This document shows positions 9,335 to 18,877 of a stretch of 62,992 nucleotides of DNA, in pieces. This stretch comes from Levilactobacillus yonginensis (GTDB lineage: Bacteria > Bacillota > Bacilli > Lactobacillales > Lactobacillaceae), in the NCBI RefSeq assembly GCF_003946265.1, contig NZ_RHNO01000016.1, positions 1-62,992 of the forward strand, read 5' to 3'. Position 1 is the first letter of the stretch. Every line of letters starts with the position of its first letter. A program made the position numbers and the translations under genes. Under the pieces are notes generated by a model. That model worked only from the letters and a program-made list of their open reading frames with translations, was not told the DNA's origin and did no database searches.

Positions 9335-10561
9335 TCAACCCCTATTTTTATCTGCCCGCGCCAAGCGTTGTGGCGTGTAGAGTCGGGCTAAATACCAAAC
9401 TTCGACGACTTCGACCAACAATGCTAAGCCCGCCGTTTCCAATGATGGATTGGCAATTGCCACAATGACCCACAGGCACAGCGCCGCCACACTGAGAATC
9501 AATGTAACTAGCGTGACGAAGCTCTTGAGCCGCAAGTCTGACGCAACCGGATAGACGTGACTAAAGACAATGTCGTCGTACTGATGGAAGAATGGTAAGA
9601 GCTGAAACCCAATCAAATAGATGAAGAGGGCTGCCAAAATGATTGGCAACCACTGTCCCCGCACAAAGTACAGCAACAGCATACCAATCACGGTCAACCG
9701 AACCACTAATCCACTGAATTCAGTTCCCCGAACCATCCCCCGACTAAATAGGTACAAATACGTTTGCTTGTGTTGCGGCTTAATGCGTGCAAACAACCAA
9801 TCGAGGTACCGCCGCCGTTTGATGGTCCCGGACACCATTGGCACCTCCGTAAAGAGGTTAAAGAACCGATAGATGCCCAGCATCCGATTATCTTCTAATT
9901 TAATCTGTTCCCGCCAACGAATCTGTTGGTTCTCCCAATGCTGATGGAACCATACAGCAACGGCAATGTCCAAAATCACCGCCAGAATAACTGCTGCGTA
10001 GACCGTCAACCACAGCCCACTTGCCAAGATGACAATGGCCAATAGCCATTTGACCCACCACTGATTCATTCGACGTTGGGCGGTCACTTGGTAAGCGCTA
10101 GCCAGGTCGAGACGCAGGAAAGCGTCTTTCAAAATAATCTGGACAACTGCTAGGACTAGGATTTGTGCAATCGTCCAATGCATCGATACACTCAGAAACG
10201 GTGACAAAATGAACAAGGTGATCACCTGCGTCGCCTGCGCTAACCCCTGGCTATATCGCCGTGCGGAGACAAAGTATGCGTGCATCGCCCGTTCCTTTGG
10301 TAACAGGAAGACCCGGTCCGCATCCTCAATCAGCGTTGCAAATCGACCGATCTGCACGACAATGACGAGAACCATCAGGGCAATGACCGGTGCCCACCAC
10401 TGACCATACTTAAGTTGTTTTAAGAGGTTGGAATAACCGAGGCCTAAGCCCCCTAGAAAGAAGAGCAAAGCAAAGACAAAGAAATCATTGAACACCAGCC
10501 GCAAGTACTTCGCCATTTCCCGGAGATGACGTTGAAGCCGGGTCTGAAATAACCCCGTCAT
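9335..10561 (-). CDS. ecsB: ABC transporter permease EcsB
   Basis: This 408-residue membrane protein with about eight hydrophobic segments is the EcsB permease. It begins LFQTRLQRHLREMAKYLRL, a typical EcsB start. It overlaps the ecsA stop by 4 bases (ATGA). Ecs affects secretion, membrane-protein proteolysis and processing of peptide pheromones in other Firmicutes; its direct substrate is unsettled. Confidence 0.92.
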   Translation of the reverse strand: MTGLFQTRLQRHLREMAKYLRLVFNDFFVFALLFFLGGLGLGYSNLLKQLKYGQWWAPVIALMVLVIVVQIGRFATLIEDADRVFLLPKERAMHAYFVSARRYSQGLAQATQVITLFILSPFLSVSMHWTIAQILVLAVVQIILKDAFLRLDLASAYQVTAQRRMNQWWVKWLLAIVILASGLWLTVYAAVILAVILDIAVAVWFHQHWENQQIRWREQIKLEDNRMLGIYRFFNLFTEVPMVSGTIKRRRYLDWLFARIKPQHKQTYLYLFSRGMVRGTEFSGLVVRLTVIGMLLLYFVRGQWLPIILAALFIYLIGFQLLPFFHQYDDIVFSHVYPVASDLRLKSFVTLVTLILSVAALCLWVIVAIANPSLETAGLALLVEVVEVWYLARLYTPQRLARADKNRG

Positions 10562-11292
10562 GCGCGATCGACCTTCGTCATGGAAAGATAAATATCATTC
10601 AGTGATTCCCCCGCTTCCGGAAGAGCGGCTTGGAGCTCACTGAGGGTGCCTTCGGTCTTGACCTGACCGTCATGAAGTAAGACGAACCGGTCACAGTACC
10701 GTTGGGCCGTATCCAATACGTGGGTCGACATCAAGATGCTGGCCCCAGTCTTCTTGCGTTGTTCAATCAGATTCAACAGGTCATTCACGGCCAGCGGATC
10801 TAGCCCCAAGAATGGTTCATCAATAATGTAGAGCTTGGCGTTGGTTAGAAAAGCACAGACAATCATGACCTTTTGCTTCATCCCTTTAGAAAAGTTAGCC
10901 GGAAACCAGTCCAACTTATTATCCAGCCGGAAGGTCTTCAACAACTCATGTGCCGTTTCCCAAGCCACTGTTTGGTCCAAATCATAGGCCATCATGGTCA
11001 TCTCTAAATGTTCGCGTAACGTTAATTCTTGGTATAACACGGGGGTTTCTGGAATGTAGGCGATCTGTTGCTTGTACGCCTGACTATCCTGTTCAATGGT
11101 GACCCCGTTCAACATAATTTTCCCTTTATGAGGCGTCAAAAGACCGATCACGTGATTAATGGTGGTCGATTTCCCCGCCCCGTTCAAGCCAATGAGGCCG
11201 ACTAACTCTCCGTCGCGGACATCAAAACTAATATCTTTTAAGACGGGAATTTGTGAGTAGCCCCCCACAACATGGCTGACTTCTAGAGCCAT
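10558..11292 (-). CDS. ecsA: ABC transporter ATP-binding protein EcsA
   Basis: This 244-residue ATPase has Walker A GLNGAGKST, a signature-like NFSKGMKQKVM, Walker B LYIIDEPFLGLD and the STHVLD switch. It pairs with EcsB. It is the first gene of an ecsA-ecsB-ytmP-trmB operon and is divergent from hit, the same neighbourhood as in Bacillus. Confidence 0.95.
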   Translation of the reverse strand: MALEVSHVVGGYSQIPVLKDISFDVRDGELVGLIGLNGAGKSTTINHVIGLLTPHKGKIMLNGVTIEQDSQAYKQQIAYIPETPVLYQELTLREHLEMTMMAYDLDQTVAWETAHELLKTFRLDNKLDWFPANFSKGMKQKVMIVCAFLTNAKLYIIDEPFLGLDPLAVNDLLNLIEQRKKTGASILMSTHVLDTAQRYCDRFVLLHDGQVKTEGTLSELQAALPEAGESLNDIYLSMTKVDRA

Positions 11293-11427
11293 TCAACATC
11301 CCTTCATTTCCTTTAATTTAACCAGGCTATTATACCATAGCTGACCCAGTGAACGAACGATTCTGGGTGAACTCCCCCGGGTTGGTGGTGTATAATGGAT
11401 GAAATCACTGCGAAAGAAGGAGTTTTC

Positions 11428-11886
11428 ATGGATAAAATGACGCTAGAACCGCACTACGATGACGATTGTATTTTCTGCAAGATCTTAAAGGGGGACATCC
11501 CCAGCTACACCGTTTACGAGGACAACATCGTCAAAGCCTTTCTGGACATCTCACAAGGGACTCCCGGCCACACCCTGGTCATTCCCAAGACGCACGTGAA
11601 GGATATCTTCGCCTACGACGCCGACCTCGCTGCCGCCGTCTTCTCCCGGATTCCTAAGATTGCCCGGGCTGTTCAAGCTTCTGACCCAGCTATCACTGGG
11701 ATGAACATCCTGAACAACAACGGGAAAGTGGCTTACCAATCCGTTTTCCACTCCCACATTCACCTGGTTCCCCGTTACACGGACCACGATGATTTCAAGA
11801 TGATTTTCAAGGATAATTCCGACAACTACAGTCCAGCCGACTACGCTGCTATTCAAGATAAGATTAAAGTAAGTTTGGAGGATTAA
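11428..11886 (+). CDS. hit: HIT-family nucleotide hydrolase
   Basis: This 152-residue protein has the histidine triad FHSHIHLVPR and the N-terminal zinc/structural segment CIFCKIL. HIT proteins hydrolyse nucleoside phosphoramidates or dinucleotides. The ATG at 11428 follows GAAGGAG; the earlier in-frame ATG at 11395 lacks a site. It is divergent from ecsA and followed after 3 bases by a small gene that probably shares its transcript. Confidence 0.93.
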   Translation: MDKMTLEPHYDDDCIFCKILKGDIPSYTVYEDNIVKAFLDISQGTPGHTLVIPKTHVKDIFAYDADLAAAVFSRIPKIARAVQASDPAITGMNILNNNGKVAYQSVFHSHIHLVPRYTDHDDFKMIFKDNSDNYSPADYAAIQDKIKVSLED

Positions 11887-11889
11887 ACT

Positions 11890-12210
11890 ATGGGTATTGG
11901 TCGTTTTCTAACCGGCGCTACTCTGGCTACCGGTGTTGGTTTAGCTGCCTACTTAACCTTAACGAAACAAGATCCTCTCACTTGGAGCAAAAGTGTCCGT
12001 GCTCAGGCCAAACACACCGCACAAAAGGTTGACGACCTGCGCGGTGCCAAGGACCAGTTAACACGCAACGTTGCCAAGCTCTCCCAAGCCGTTACCGACG
12101 CGCAACCCACTCTGGATGAAATCCAAGTGGCTGTTGATAAGTTTGGGTTTAAGGTCGCTCCCCGGGTTGCCGCCATTGAGGAGACCCTGGCCAAATGGGA
12201 CGCCGAGTAA
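11890..12210 (+). CDS. Small membrane-anchored protein, YtxH-like
   Basis: I do not recognise this 106-residue protein by name. An N-terminal hydrophobic segment (about residues 5-24) is followed by a lysine-rich helical region likely to form a coiled coil (about 35-95). That layout is like YtxH-type proteins. It begins 3 bases after hit with GGAGG across the hit stop, so the two are co-transcribed. It lies between hit and prsA, a common place for such a gene in lactobacilli. Function unknown. Confidence 0.75.
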   Translation: MGIGRFLTGATLATGVGLAAYLTLTKQDPLTWSKSVRAQAKHTAQKVDDLRGAKDQLTRNVAKLSQAVTDAQPTLDEIQVAVDKFGFKVAPRVAAIEETLAKWDAE

Positions 12211-12242
12211 TTCTGAACTTTTTGTAAAACTTTGTTGACCTT

Positions 12243-12294
12243 TTTCGGTTGACGTTAATTTGTGTTATGATGTCTGAGTATGGTGTTTACACCA
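12243..12294 (+). promoter_or_regulatory. Putative prsA promoter with palindrome
   Basis: An extended -10, TGTTATGAT (12263-12271), has only a weak -35 near 12243. Just downstream, at 12281-12294, TGGTGT and ACACCA form a 6-bp inverted repeat around TT, near the likely start of transcription. A regulatory role for the palindrome is an inference. Confidence 0.35.
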
Positions 12295-12322
12295 ATTTTG
12301 ATGAATGGATGTGTTGAGCAAT

Positions 12323-13246
12323 ATGAAGAAATGGTTTATCGCCTTCGCCGGTCTGTTACTGACCGTAACGCTTGCCGGTTGTGGGAACAAAACCGTTGCC
12401 ACTACTAACGGTGGTAAGATTACTGAAAGCCAGTACTACAGCAGTTTAAAGGGTACGTCTTCTGGTAAGCAAGTTCTGCAACAGATGATTTTGAACAAAG
12501 TCTTGGAAAAGCAATACGGTGACAAGGTCAAGAAGTCCGAAGTTACCAAGCAATTCAACAAGTACAAGGCGCAATACGGTTCATCATTTAGCAGTGTTCT
12601 TTCTCAAAGCGGTATGACGCAATCCGGTTTGAAGACGGAAATCCGTTCAAACTTACTTTTGAAGGAAGCTGTTAAGGATAACGTCACGATTTCTGATGCC
12701 CAACTCAAGAAGCAATTCAAGAGCTACGAACCAGAAGTCACGGTTGCCCACATCTTAGTTTCCAAGAAGTCTACTGCTGATTCAATCATCAAAGACTTAA
12801 AGGGTACTAAGAAGAGCGATTTGACTAGCGAATTCACGAAGTTAGCTAAGAAGGATTCCACCGATACTGCTACCAAGAACAAGGGTGGTAAGTTGAGTGC
12901 CTTCGACAGCACCGACACTTCACTGGACTCAACCTTCAAGAAGGCTGCCTTCAAGCTTCAAACTAACGAATACACCACAACGCCTGTTAAGACGCAATAT
13001 GGTTACCACGTTATCTTGATGCTGAAGAACCCTGGTAAAGGTACCGTCAACCAACACAAGGCAGAACTTAAGTCACAAATCATTGATAGCGATATGAATG
13101 ACAGTACTGTTCTGCACAACGTGGTTGCTAAGGTCTTGAAGAAGGGTAATGTTTCTATCAAGGATAACGACTTGAAGAACATCTTGTCTGACTACTTGGC
13201 ATCATCATCAAGTTCTAAGACTTCCGCTTCATCTTCATCCAAGTAA
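12323..13246 (+). CDS. prsA: PrsA foldase lipoprotein (parvulin PPIase)
   Basis: This 307-residue lipoprotein folds secreted proteins outside the membrane. It has a signal peptide with lipobox LAGC at about residues 17-20 and a central parvulin domain (about 130-235: VAHILVSKK ... GKLSAF ... YGYHVILML). The C-terminal tail is rich in serine and lysine. The ATG at 12323 gives [10 protein letters not shown]; the ATG at 12305 is also possible, and neither has a strong ribosome site. It is a single gene with a strong terminator. PrsA supports PBP folding, relevant to the PBP gene at 19.4-21.5 kb. Confidence 0.95.
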   Translation: MKKWFIAFAGLLLTVTLAGCGNKTVATTNGGKITESQYYSSLKGTSSGKQVLQQMILNKVLEKQYGDKVKKSEVTKQFNKYKAQYGSSFSSVLSQSGMTQSGLKTEIRSNLLLKEAVKDNVTISDAQLKKQFKSYEPEVTVAHILVSKKSTADSIIKDLKGTKKSDLTSEFTKLAKKDSTDTATKNKGGKLSAFDSTDTSLDSTFKKAAFKLQTNEYTTTPVKTQYGYHVILMLKNPGKGTVNQHKAELKSQIIDSDMNDSTVLHNVVAKVLKKGNVSIKDNDLKNILSDYLASSSSSKTSASSSSK

Positions 13247-13260
13247 TTTCGATTAAACTT

Positions 13261-13297
13261 GAGGGTTCCAACCAAACTGGTTGGAACCCTCTTTTTT
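13261..13297 (+). terminator. Terminator of prsA
   Basis: GAGGGTTCCAACCA and TGGTTGGAACCCTC pair perfectly, followed by six T. Confidence 0.95.
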
Positions 13298-13334
13298 GCT
13301 GTTGGGACTGGTTTAATACAATGGTGCTGAGCTT

Positions 13335-13525
13335 GGCCACCTCCGGTCGCCAGGGCGGGCGTCTGCTGTGGGGACCGCCTGCGGCCTGAGAAACGGTCCT
13401 CCGGCTCGGTTTGAAGCCACGCCCAATTCGCGTGTCTCCAAACACGTCCCGTGCTGTAAGCTCGAACAGACCATCGAGCCAACACCACCGACACAGCTGA
13501 CCCCCACCCTGTCAACCTCCGGTTA
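13335..13525 (+). repeat. Intergenic structured element, copy 1 (type A)
   Basis: Outer arms: GCCAGGGCGGG (around 13349-13359) and CCCACCCTGTC (around 13503-13513) pair imperfectly, extended by CTGCTGTG/CACAGCTG. Inner hairpin P3: TTTGAAGCCACG (13410-13421) with CGTGTCTCCAAA (13431-13442). Inner hairpin P4: GCTCGA (13460-13465) with TCGAGC (13474-13479). It shares long blocks with copy 3, such as CTGCTGTGGGGA and CGGCTCGGTTTGAAGCC. It lies downstream of the prsA terminator in the prsA sense direction and encodes no convincing protein. Confidence 0.8.
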
Positions 13526-13683
13526 CATTGGTGCACTGAACTGTAACATCCCCCTCGTAATCTGTACTGCGTGGCAACCAGTTTAACGAATAACATTGGC
13601 GTTTAATGCGTCCAGCGTTGATTGCATGGTGCTATATACAAATTACTGACAACCTTAACTCTCACTCCCCCACTTCATAGCGT

Positions 13684-13723
13684 AAAAAAAACGACACAAA
13701 ACCTTGATCGGTTTTGTGCCGTT
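13684..13723 (-). terminator. Terminator downstream of yhaM and element copy 2
   Basis: On the minus strand CGGCACAAAACC pairs with GGTTTTGTGTCG, then eight T. It lies beyond element copy 2, so that element would be in the 3' untranslated part of the yhaM transcript. Confidence 0.85.
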
Positions 13724-13810
13724 TATTTGATTTATAACAAACTATGACAATGAACGATGGAGGCCACACCATTGCGACCACAATGCTTATTGCAAAGTTC
13801 ACCAATATGA

Positions 13811-13981
13811 GCCGGAGGCGGCCAGGGGTGGGGCCAGCTGTGAAAATAGCGTTAGCTGGCGTTCTTTGCTAGCTTACGCTATGGGCGCGAGGACACGTGG
13901 TCTTCGTGGCTTCAAAGCGAGCGAGAAGCCCGCCTTTTGGCTGAAGCGTCCCCACAGCAGGCCCCAGCCCTGGCCGCCGGA
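13811..13981 (-). repeat. Intergenic structured element, copy 2 (type A)
   Basis: The outer arms at 13817-13842 and 13953-13978 are complementary at 24 of 26 positions. Within, AGCGTTAGCT and AGCTTACGCT (13848-13880) form one hairpin, and GGACACG with CGTGGCTTC (13891-13912) forms the second. Read on the minus strand it has the same order of parts as copies 1, 3 and 4. It is 28 bases past the yhaM stop, in yhaM sense orientation, facing copy 1. Confidence 0.8.
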
Positions 13982-14009
13982 GCGTGACCATTCACGAACA
14001 AACCAACAA

Positions 14010-14996
14010 TTATGGTTGCTGTGGTTCATCAGGTGACTTAGGGCCGTCAGTGGTCGGCCGGTAGAATCGGCGCCCGTCCATGGCGAAGACTCGTTCCGAG
14101 AATTCCCCTGGCTCGGTGTGTGCCACCACCGTGTCCAACATCATGATGGAGGCATCGAGCTCATCCAATTGGTGTAAGACGTCCGCTTCACGCAACTCCG
14201 GACGAACCGGTGACCCATATTCCAACAGGCCGTGATGACTGAGAATCATGTGCCGTAGCAACAGGACGTCTTCGGCCTGAGGATCCAATTTAAGCGTGTC
14301 ACACGCCCGAACCAATTCCCCGTCGATCAACACGATGTGCCCAATCAAATTTCCGGCCAGCGTATAGGTCGTGGACTTGGGCCCTGACAATTCAATCGTC
14401 TTGCCTAGGTCGTGAAGAATCGCTCCCGCAAACAGAAGTGGTGCATTTAGGTCCGGATATTGTGTCGTCACTGAATGAGCCAATTTCAAAATAGAAATCG
14501 TATGGTAAGCTAGTCCACCCTGAAAGGCGTGGTGGTTACTCTTGGCCGCTGGATAGGTGTAAAACTGATCGGCGTACTCACTGACTAGCTTTCGCACGAT
14601 TCGGTTCCACGTTGGTTGCGTGATTTCAAAAATCGTTTGCGTGATGTAGTCTTCCATTTCGGCCCGACTCATCGGTGCCTGTTCAATGAAGGCATTGGGA
14701 TCACTCGGCTCACCCGGATTCGTTAAGCGTAAGTGAAAAATCTTGATTTGTGGATGCGTTTGATAGTTTTCCCGTTTTCCTTGTAGGTGAACGACGCGTC
14801 CCGCCACATAATTCGTGATGTCTTCGGGCGAAGCATCCCAGTATTTTCCAGAAATCTCACCGGATTGGTCCTCAAACACTAGTGCAATGTATTGTTTACC
14901 GTTCTTGGCCGTCCGCACGTCCGCCGCCTTCAAAAGTACAAAGACATCGACCGCTTCATCGACGCCATAATCCATTAATTTTTTTGTTGCCGCCAT
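14010..14996 (-). CDS. yhaM: 3'-5' exoribonuclease YhaM
   Basis: This 328-residue protein has an N-terminal OB-fold (about 15-110) and an HD phosphohydrolase domain with AGAILHDLGKTIEL and a later LSHHGLLEYGSP, the layout of YhaM/CBF1. YhaM trims RNA 3' ends and can act on DNA. It follows yhaN by 11 bases and is last in the yheA-yhaO-yhaN-yhaM cluster. Its 3' untranslated region contains a structured element (copy 2). Confidence 0.94.
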   Translation of the reverse strand: MAATKKLMDYGVDEAVDVFVLLKAADVRTAKNGKQYIALVFEDQSGEISGKYWDASPEDITNYVAGRVVHLQGKRENYQTHPQIKIFHLRLTNPGEPSDPNAFIEQAPMSRAEMEDYITQTIFEITQPTWNRIVRKLVSEYADQFYTYPAAKSNHHAFQGGLAYHTISILKLAHSVTTQYPDLNAPLLFAGAILHDLGKTIELSGPKSTTYTLAGNLIGHIVLIDGELVRACDTLKLDPQAEDVLLLRHMILSHHGLLEYGSPVRPELREADVLHQLDELDASIMMLDTVVAHTEPGEFSERVFAMDGRRFYRPTTDGPKSPDEPQQP

Positions 14997-15007
14997 GAAA
15001 GTCCCTC

Positions 15008-17638
15008 CTATTCCGTCAACCGTAAGACCTTACCCGTGCCCGTGGTATGCGTGGTCACACTCTCATCGGCCGTCAGGAGAATGACCTGTACGTCCGTAGC
15101 GATAGTCGCTAACAAGCGATATGCAGCCTGCCGGCGGGCTTCGTCAAAGTTCACGAAACCATCGTCGATAATCAGCGGCATCTGGACCTGACGATTCATC
15201 ACGACCGCAAAGGCCAGGGTCACAGCAAGATCTAGCTGTTCCGCCGTCCCACGTGAAAGCTGTCCCACGTTGCGCCAGTCGCCAGTTGCCCGCTGAACCC
15301 GTAAGGTAGTTGGTGTCAGTTCAATTTTAGTATACCGGTTTTCAGTTAATTTACCATAGAATTCACTAGCCTGCGCTACGATTTGTGGTAACCGGTCACC
15401 GGATGCTGCGGCTAATGCCGCCGAAATCCACTGACTCACCAATCGTTCCGTCAGCCAAGTAGCTGCCGTCTGGGTCATTTGCGTTTCCAAATCAGCAAGT
15501 TTCTGCCGCAACGTGGCTTGGGTGCCACTAGCTGTCAAATGAGCCAGCTGCCCCTGTAAGGTTGCCAAGTGACTCGTTGTTTGATCCAAGGTCGCCTGCG
15601 TAGTGACCTGCTTCTGCTGAGCCATGGTCACTTGTTGCTGCAACGCTGTTTGACTAGTCTGTTGTTGCAAGGTCGTTAAGTTATCAGACCCAATCTGGGT
15701 GGCCAGTGTTTGCCGTTGTTGTTGACGTTCCGTTTGTGTCCGGTCTGCTTGATATTGTTGATAGAAGGCCGCCACATCGGATAGATTCCGTGTCCGCAAG
15801 AACGCTTGCAGCTCCCGTTTACCTCGCTCGACGGCAGCCTGGTCTGCTTGTAGCCGGGTCGCTAGGGCCGCCACATCAGTTTCTTGATGACTCAGTGCTT
15901 GCCGCGTAGCCTGCAACTGCATTAGCTGAGACGCCACCGCCGCAAAGTCTTGATCCGCTAAAGCCGGCAGAATGGTCGTTGCCTCCTGCAAAAACTGCTG
16001 AACTGTCGCTTGTTGCGTCGCAGCTTGCTCAGCCGTTGTTTCCAGTAAGCGCGTCAACCGCTCCCACTCGGCAATGGCAGATTGGGCTGCCGACCACTGT
16101 TCTAGCGGAACTTGACTCATGCCATGAGCATCACCAATCGCATCTAACTGATTTGTCAACGCATCTACGGCCTGCCCCCCCTCACGCAACTGGGCCTGCA
16201 GATCACGAATATCTTCAGTCAGTTCGTCTAATTGACGGCTAGCCGGCGTACTACTGTCGACCAGGAAGACACCATAATAGCCAACTGCTACCCCGAGCAA
16301 GGCGCCAGCGAGCTTGAGAAATGTATTGGGGAGGAACATTGCGCCCACAAGGACGACCAAACCGGCCGCCAGCCACCCGACCTGCTTATCCGCTAATGGG
16401 TTATGGTGTTGCTGACGCGTCGGTTGAACCTGACGAAATTGTTCGTTGCGCTGATTAAGTTGTTGTTGCAAGCGACGCCGCTTCTGATTCGCTGTCGTTA
16501 GCTCACCTGTTAACTGCCGCACCTGCTGGGTAGTCGCCAGTGAGAATGGTCGCGGCATTTGCCCGTTCACTGCATATTGTTGTTCCAAAATACCGGCCCG
16601 TTGCTCCAAATCTCGCTGCGAAGTGACTAACCGTTGCGCCTCCTGCTGACTCCCCTGAACTTGTGGTAGCCGCTGAGCAAGCGCATCGAGTTTATCTGCG
16701 ACCGGTAAATACTGATCAAACAATGGTGGTAGTTGCTGATCACGTTGCAACTCAGCAAATCGTTGTTGATCATCCGTTAACGTCTGCTCACTAGCGGTTG
16801 CTGCACTACGCAATTGCTCTAGACGAGTTGCGTCGGTCGCGGTGAAGCCATGCGAGACAGCTTCCGCAGCTGGGGCCAACGCCACCCATTGTTGATAGGT
16901 TGGCCACTGAGCCAACAGCTGGGTCAGCCTAGTTGTTGCCTGTCGTTGTTGCGTTAACGTTGCCTGAAGAGATCGTTGTTGGCTCTCACCATCAACCTGT
17001 TGCTGACGCAGCTGCCAATACGTTTGATAGGCCCCATTGGCTTTAGCTAACTTAGCTGATAATTCTTGATGTTCGCGCAATTGCTGATTCAATAAGGGAT
17101 TACGCCCCTGAGGTTTATACCGGTCATCAGCAGCTTGATCAAGTCGCTGTGCTTGCTGTAACCAGTACTCACTGCCAACGGCGCCGACGTGCCGGAGCCG
17201 GTCGACTAGCTCCTGTTTGGAGGCCGTAAAGACCGTCCCTAACCGGGGTTCGTTAATGGCATAGACACGGGTAAACAGCTGACCATCGACCGGAGCCAGC
17301 AATTTGGTGAGCAGTGCCGCCGGTAAATCTAGATTCGTCGTATCATCATGGAGCGTCACCGTTCCACCCTTGGGGCCGTCCGTCCGCGTCACCGTATAGG
17401 TCGTGTTATCCTGCTGGAAAGTAATTGCCCCACCAAACCGACTACCATCCAGTGGTTCGTAGCGTAATTCGGGATGCTTTTTCGTGGGGAAGCCAAAGAA
17501 AATGGCCGTGATGAACTGCGTCAACGTCGACTTTCCCGCCTCGTTAGGACCCACTAAGAAGTTCAGACCAGATGACAAATCAAAAGTTCGATCGTGAAAG
17601 TGACCAAAACCATAAATCGTTAACCGTTTAAGATTCAT
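15008..17638 (-). CDS. yhaN: SbcC/Rad50-like ATPase YhaN
   Basis: This 876-residue SMC-like ATPase has Walker A GPNEAGKST at 30-38 and a C-terminal Walker B (LIIDDGFVNFD). Long Gln/Ala-rich coiled coils separate them. Near residues 415-455 two hydrophobic stretches interrupt the coiled coil and look like a membrane hairpin, a trait of YhaN-type proteins and absent from SbcC. It overlaps yhaO by 11 bases. With YhaO it probably forms an SbcCD-like nuclease complex held at the membrane. Confidence 0.88.
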   Translation of the reverse strand: MNLKRLTIYGFGHFHDRTFDLSSGLNFLVGPNEAGKSTLTQFITAIFFGFPTKKHPELRYEPLDGSRFGGAITFQQDNTTYTVTRTDGPKGGTVTLHDDTTNLDLPAALLTKLLAPVDGQLFTRVYAINEPRLGTVFTASKQELVDRLRHVGAVGSEYWLQQAQRLDQAADDRYKPQGRNPLLNQQLREHQELSAKLAKANGAYQTYWQLRQQQVDGESQQRSLQATLTQQRQATTRLTQLLAQWPTYQQWVALAPAAEAVSHGFTATDATRLEQLRSAATASEQTLTDDQQRFAELQRDQQLPPLFDQYLPVADKLDALAQRLPQVQGSQQEAQRLVTSQRDLEQRAGILEQQYAVNGQMPRPFSLATTQQVRQLTGELTTANQKRRRLQQQLNQRNEQFRQVQPTRQQHHNPLADKQVGWLAAGLVVLVGAMFLPNTFLKLAGALLGVAVGYYGVFLVDSSTPASRQLDELTEDIRDLQAQLREGGQAVDALTNQLDAIGDAHGMSQVPLEQWSAAQSAIAEWERLTRLLETTAEQAATQQATVQQFLQEATTILPALADQDFAAVASQLMQLQATRQALSHQETDVAALATRLQADQAAVERGKRELQAFLRTRNLSDVAAFYQQYQADRTQTERQQQRQTLATQIGSDNLTTLQQQTSQTALQQQVTMAQQKQVTTQATLDQTTSHLATLQGQLAHLTASGTQATLRQKLADLETQMTQTAATWLTERLVSQWISAALAAASGDRLPQIVAQASEFYGKLTENRYTKIELTPTTLRVQRATGDWRNVGQLSRGTAEQLDLAVTLAFAVVMNRQVQMPLIIDDGFVNFDEARRQAAYRLLATIATDVQVILLTADESVTTHTTGTGKVLRLTE

Positions 17639-18839
17639 CCTGACCCTCCTCTCCCATTAATTGCGTTAACCGGCGACGAGCAGCCGTTTCTAGACTAGCT
17701 GCCGTCTCGGGCCGGTCAAACCACGCCGCCAACGCTGGTTCCTGTGCCAATTTTCCGAATAATTTCTGCCGATTAGCTGCGGTAAATACCGTCTTCGCCC
17801 CTAGCTCCCAATAACTCTGATCCAAGTTGGGAGCCGGTACTGCAGCGGTGGTTTCATCTAGACTAAGTCGGACAATGTAGCGTTGAGCCGCCTTCAATTG
17901 GCGTTGGTGGGTCCGTTGAAAAAGCTGTAACCAATCACCACTTGCCAACCGTTGCTGCTCAGCAACCGAAAGTGGTGCGCTAGTCGTTAATGATATGGCA
18001 GTGAGCGTGGGCTGATCTGCTGGGTGCGCAGCTAACCAGTCTATCAGTTCTTCGTTGAGCGCCGCCAAATCAGTTCCGTCCAGATCAATTTGAGCTGTTT
18101 CCCAAATTACGGTCGCGGTCGGGAAAAACTCCGGCACCAGCTGTCCATCCTGGCTATGCACCAGGTAAGCCCCCTTCGCCCCGGTCTCCGTCACAGCACG
18201 CCCCTGGGTATTGCCCGCATATAAGATTGGCGGTTGATCATTTAAGCTTTGACGATGATGAATGTGGCCCAAAGCCCAGTAGTCGTAACGTTTACGCAAA
18301 AGTTCAGCCACCGTAAATGGTGCGTAATGATCCTGACTCCCCGTGGTCACGGCACCGTGCAACATGCCCACGTGCCAGTTCGTCGCGGCGTGCACGGGAT
18401 ACGCTGCTAACGGATCATCTGAAACCCAGCGTTGCGGGTAACTGAAACCACTCACAGCCACCGTTTCACCAGAGGCCAGTTGTAACGTGGTGGTCGTGAC
18501 GTGTTCACCTAGAACCGTCACGTTGGTCGGATAGGTCACTGCTTGTTCCGTTAAGTAATCATGATTGCCAAAGCTCACAATCACGGGAATCTGCGCGTCA
18601 TCTAAGCGAGCAAATTGGGTGAATAGGAATGCTTGTGCGGCCACACTCTGCTCAGCCCGATCGAATAAATCACCCGCCAAGAGGACAAAGTCGACGTGCT
18701 CACTGAGAGCACGGTCAAAAACCTTCGTGGCCGCTGTAAATGTTGATTCTCGGACCGTTGTTGCCAGTGAAGCTGGCAGCCCCGTGAGACCGAGAAACGG
18801 GCTATCTAAATGTAAATCTGCAGCGTGAATAAATTTCAT
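17628..18839 (-). CDS. yhaO: SbcD/Mre11-like metallophosphoesterase YhaO
   Basis: This 403-residue protein carries the metallophosphoesterase motifs in order: AADLHLDSPF near the N-terminus, LAGDLFDRAEQS, SFGNHDYL, then GMLHG and LGHIHHRQ. These bind two metals for nuclease action. The start at 18839 gives MKFIHAADLHLD, the usual N-terminus, rather than the upstream codon. It is translationally coupled to yhaN. Confidence 0.93.
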   Translation of the reverse strand: MKFIHAADLHLDSPFLGLTGLPASLATTVRESTFTAATKVFDRALSEHVDFVLLAGDLFDRAEQSVAAQAFLFTQFARLDDAQIPVIVSFGNHDYLTEQAVTYPTNVTVLGEHVTTTTLQLASGETVAVSGFSYPQRWVSDDPLAAYPVHAATNWHVGMLHGAVTTGSQDHYAPFTVAELLRKRYDYWALGHIHHRQSLNDQPPILYAGNTQGRAVTETGAKGAYLVHSQDGQLVPEFFPTATVIWETAQIDLDGTDLAALNEELIDWLAAHPADQPTLTAISLTTSAPLSVAEQQRLASGDWLQLFQRTHQRQLKAAQRYIVRLSLDETTAAVPAPNLDQSYWELGAKTVFTAANRQKLFGKLAQEPALAAWFDRPETAASLETAARRRLTQLMGEEGQDES

Positions 18840-18877
18840 CAGGTAGGCACTCCTCTCATTTTTTATTGATTTAAATT

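Noticed and set aside
13192-13596. Minus-strand reading frames across element copy 1
   Set aside because: They run antisense through the prsA terminator and the structured element, with arginine/tryptophan-rich, non-family sequence.
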